Assembly: GCA_945833925.1 (NCBI GenBank)
Contig: CAMAFX010000005.1
Span: 1 to 64,000, forward strand
DNA length: 64,000 nt
Source of the DNA: an uncultured Prevotellaceae bacterium
Lineage (GTDB): Bacteria; Bacteroidota; Bacteroidia; Bacteroidales; Bacteroidaceae
Reading direction: 5' to 3'
Part shown: positions 62,492-64,000 of the stretch, one piece after another
How positions within the stretch are numbered: the stretch's first letter is position 1
Layout: every line of letters starts with the position of its first letter
Notes under the pieces: model-generated
Databases searched by the model: none
What the model saw: the letters and a program-made list of their open reading frames with translations, nothing else
Told to the model about the DNA's origin: nothing
Program-made: the position numbers and the translations under genes

Positions 62492-63331
62492 ATGAATCTT
62501 TTTAACATAGAAGAATACGTCGTTGCCATTACCGGTGGCACAGGCGTACTTGGCAGAGAGATAGGCAAGTACCTCGCCCTCAACGGAGCGCATGTAGTGC
62601 TATTGGGACGTAAGGCAGATGTCGGCGCACAGATTGTTGCAGAAATAGAGGCAGAACTTGCCGACACTGAGAAGAACGCATCGGGCAAGGGGTCGGTTGT
62701 CTTCATGAAGACCGACGTGATGAACCAGACTGTTGTCGAGCAGAACTGCCAGGAGATACTCCGCCTCTACGGTCGTGTCGACGCCCTGCTCAACGCTGCC
62801 GGCGGCAACATGCCAGGCGCAACCATCAGCCCTACAGGCACCATCTTCGACGTCAAGGTTGAGGAGTTCGAGAAGGTGCTCAACGTCAACCTAACAGGCA
62901 CGGTCATACCCACACAGGTCTTCCTGCGCCCAATGATCGAGGCTGGCAAGGGAGCCATCGTCAACTTCAGCAGTATGGCGGCATTCCGTCCAATGACACG
63001 CGTCATGGGCTATGCCGCAGCCAAGGCTGGCATCAGCAACTTCACTGCATTCATGGCACAGGAGGTTGCCAAGAAATTCACGCCGGGCATCCGTGTAAAC
63101 GCCATTGCACCAGGCTTTTTCCTCACCAACCAAAACCGTGCCCTCCTCACCAATCCCGACGGCTCGCTCACCGAACGAGGTACTGACGTAATACGCCAGA
63201 CACCCTTCGGCCGCTTCGGCAAACCCGAGGAACTGTGCGGTACAATCCACTACCTCATCAGCGATGCCTCGTCGTTCGTCACTGGCACCGTGGCTGTCGT
63301 GGATGGCGGTTTCAACATCTTCGCCATGTAA
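62492..63331 (+). CDS. SDR-family D-mannonate oxidoreductase (fructuronate reductase)
   Basis: VVAITGGTGVLGREIGKYLALNGAHVVLLGR; NAAGGNMPGATI; MGYAAAKAGISNFTAFMAQEVAKKF; placed after uxaC-uxuA. Confidence 0.9.
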   Translation: MNLFNIEEYVVAITGGTGVLGREIGKYLALNGAHVVLLGRKADVGAQIVAEIEAELADTEKNASGKGSVVFMKTDVMNQTVVEQNCQEILRLYGRVDALLNAAGGNMPGATISPTGTIFDVKVEEFEKVLNVNLTGTVIPTQVFLRPMIEAGKGAIVNFSSMAAFRPMTRVMGYAAAKAGISNFTAFMAQEVAKKFTPGIRVNAIAPGFFLTNQNRALLTNPDGSLTERGTDVIRQTPFGRFGKPEELCGTIHYLISDASSFVTGTVAVVDGGFNIFAM

Positions 63332-63398
63332 TCCCTCTCAAACAAAATTTTAGATTCTTCAAAATCAAAACTTAAAACAATTTTAACAAACAAGATAT

Positions 63399-64000
63399 AT
63401 GAAACAAGGAACAATTTGCGTACAAGCCGGATGGGAGCCGACAAAAGGTGAACCACGCGCTCTGCCCATCTACCAGTCAACAACATTCAAATACAACAAC
63501 TCCGAGCAGATGGCACGTCTGTTCGACCTCAAGGACAACGGCTACTTCTACACCCGACTTGCCAATCCTACCAACGATGCCGTGGCAAGCAAGATAGCCA
63601 AGATGGAGGGCGGCGTGGCAGCTATGCTCACATCGAGCGGTCAGGCAGCCACCTTCTATGCAGCCTTCAACATCTGCGAAAATGGCGGTCATATACTGAG
63701 TGCCAGCAACATCTACGGCGGCACCTTCAACCTCTTCGGCGTAACAATGAAAAAGATGGGCATCGACTGCACCTTCTTCGACCCCGACAAACTCAGCGAC
63801 GACGAGGTGAAGGCACTCATCCGCCCAAACACGAAATTCATCTTCGGTGAAACCATCTCCAACCCTGGAGGCGCTGTCTTCGACATCGAGCGCTTCGCAA
63901 ACATTGCGCACGAGGCTGGTCTGCCTCTCATCGTCGACAACACCTTCGCCACACCGGTCAATTGCCAGCCCATCAAGTGGGGTGCCGACATCGTGACCCA
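63399..64000 (+). CDS. O-acetylhomoserine aminocarboxypropyltransferase-like PLP enzyme (Cys/Met metabolism), 3' truncated by window edge
   Basis: Translated by eye: MKQGTICVQAGWEPTKGEPRALPIYQSTTFKYNNSEQMARLFDLKDNGYFYTRLANPTNDAV...MLTSSGQAATFYA...ASNIYGGTFNLFG...ETISNPGGAVFDIERFANIAHEAGLPLIVDNTFATP. Confidence 0.92.
   Translation, partial: MKQGTICVQAGWEPTKGEPRALPIYQSTTFKYNNSEQMARLFDLKDNGYFYTRLANPTNDAVASKIAKMEGGVAAMLTSSGQAATFYAAFNICENGGHILSASNIYGGTFNLFGVTMKKMGIDCTFFDPDKLSDDEVKALIRPNTKFIFGETISNPGGAVFDIERFANIAHEAGLPLIVDNTFATPVNCQPIKWGADIVT

Overview
The window is chromosomal DNA from a Bacteroidota bacterium, probably Prevotella/Segatella-like. This rests on TAnnTTTG promoter boxes, glycosidase-rich operons, a Por/T9SS-like C-terminus and a kds/his/que gene complement. 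It starts inside pgk and ends inside a metY-like gene. Housekeeping blocks: kdsA-kdsD, dapA, ligA, ftsB/divIC-like, dnaX, queC/queF, recR, hisGDCB, udk. Accessory blocks: (i) GH10 plus a truncated SGNH esterase; (ii) a Y-family polymerase with a YolD-like small ORF; (iii) GH127/146-like, GH27, TonB receptor and BASS transporter; (iv) a visibly AT-richer run of secreted proteins (about 27-37 kb) including a dockerin-bearing EEP protein, a BIG2/OB-fold protein and CotH; (v) GH92, GH89, HGSNAT/NagX-like acyltransferase and GH92; (vi) a uronate operon with GH28, MINPP-like phosphatase, ExuT-like MFS, uxaC, uxuA and an SDR fructuronate reductase. The most notable unexplained structures are: a terminator whose 5' arm is tandemly amplified about 7 times (26824-26997); a chain of three ATGA-coupled micro-ORFs built on a 32-bp duplication before GH28 (55351-55447); several unrelated short intergenic tandem arrays, most with periods near one or more DNA helical turns (11, 21-22, 22, 22-23, 24 and 32 bp); an orphan C-terminal gene fragment flanked by a 15-bp direct repeat (30957-31292); a frame-split small secreted protein (27023-27296); and a GH89 + HGSNAT-like pair mirroring consecutive steps of lysosomal heparan sulfate degradation. 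No rRNA, tRNA, CRISPR, IS element or prophage was recognised. All identifications are from reading the sequence; no database searches were run.
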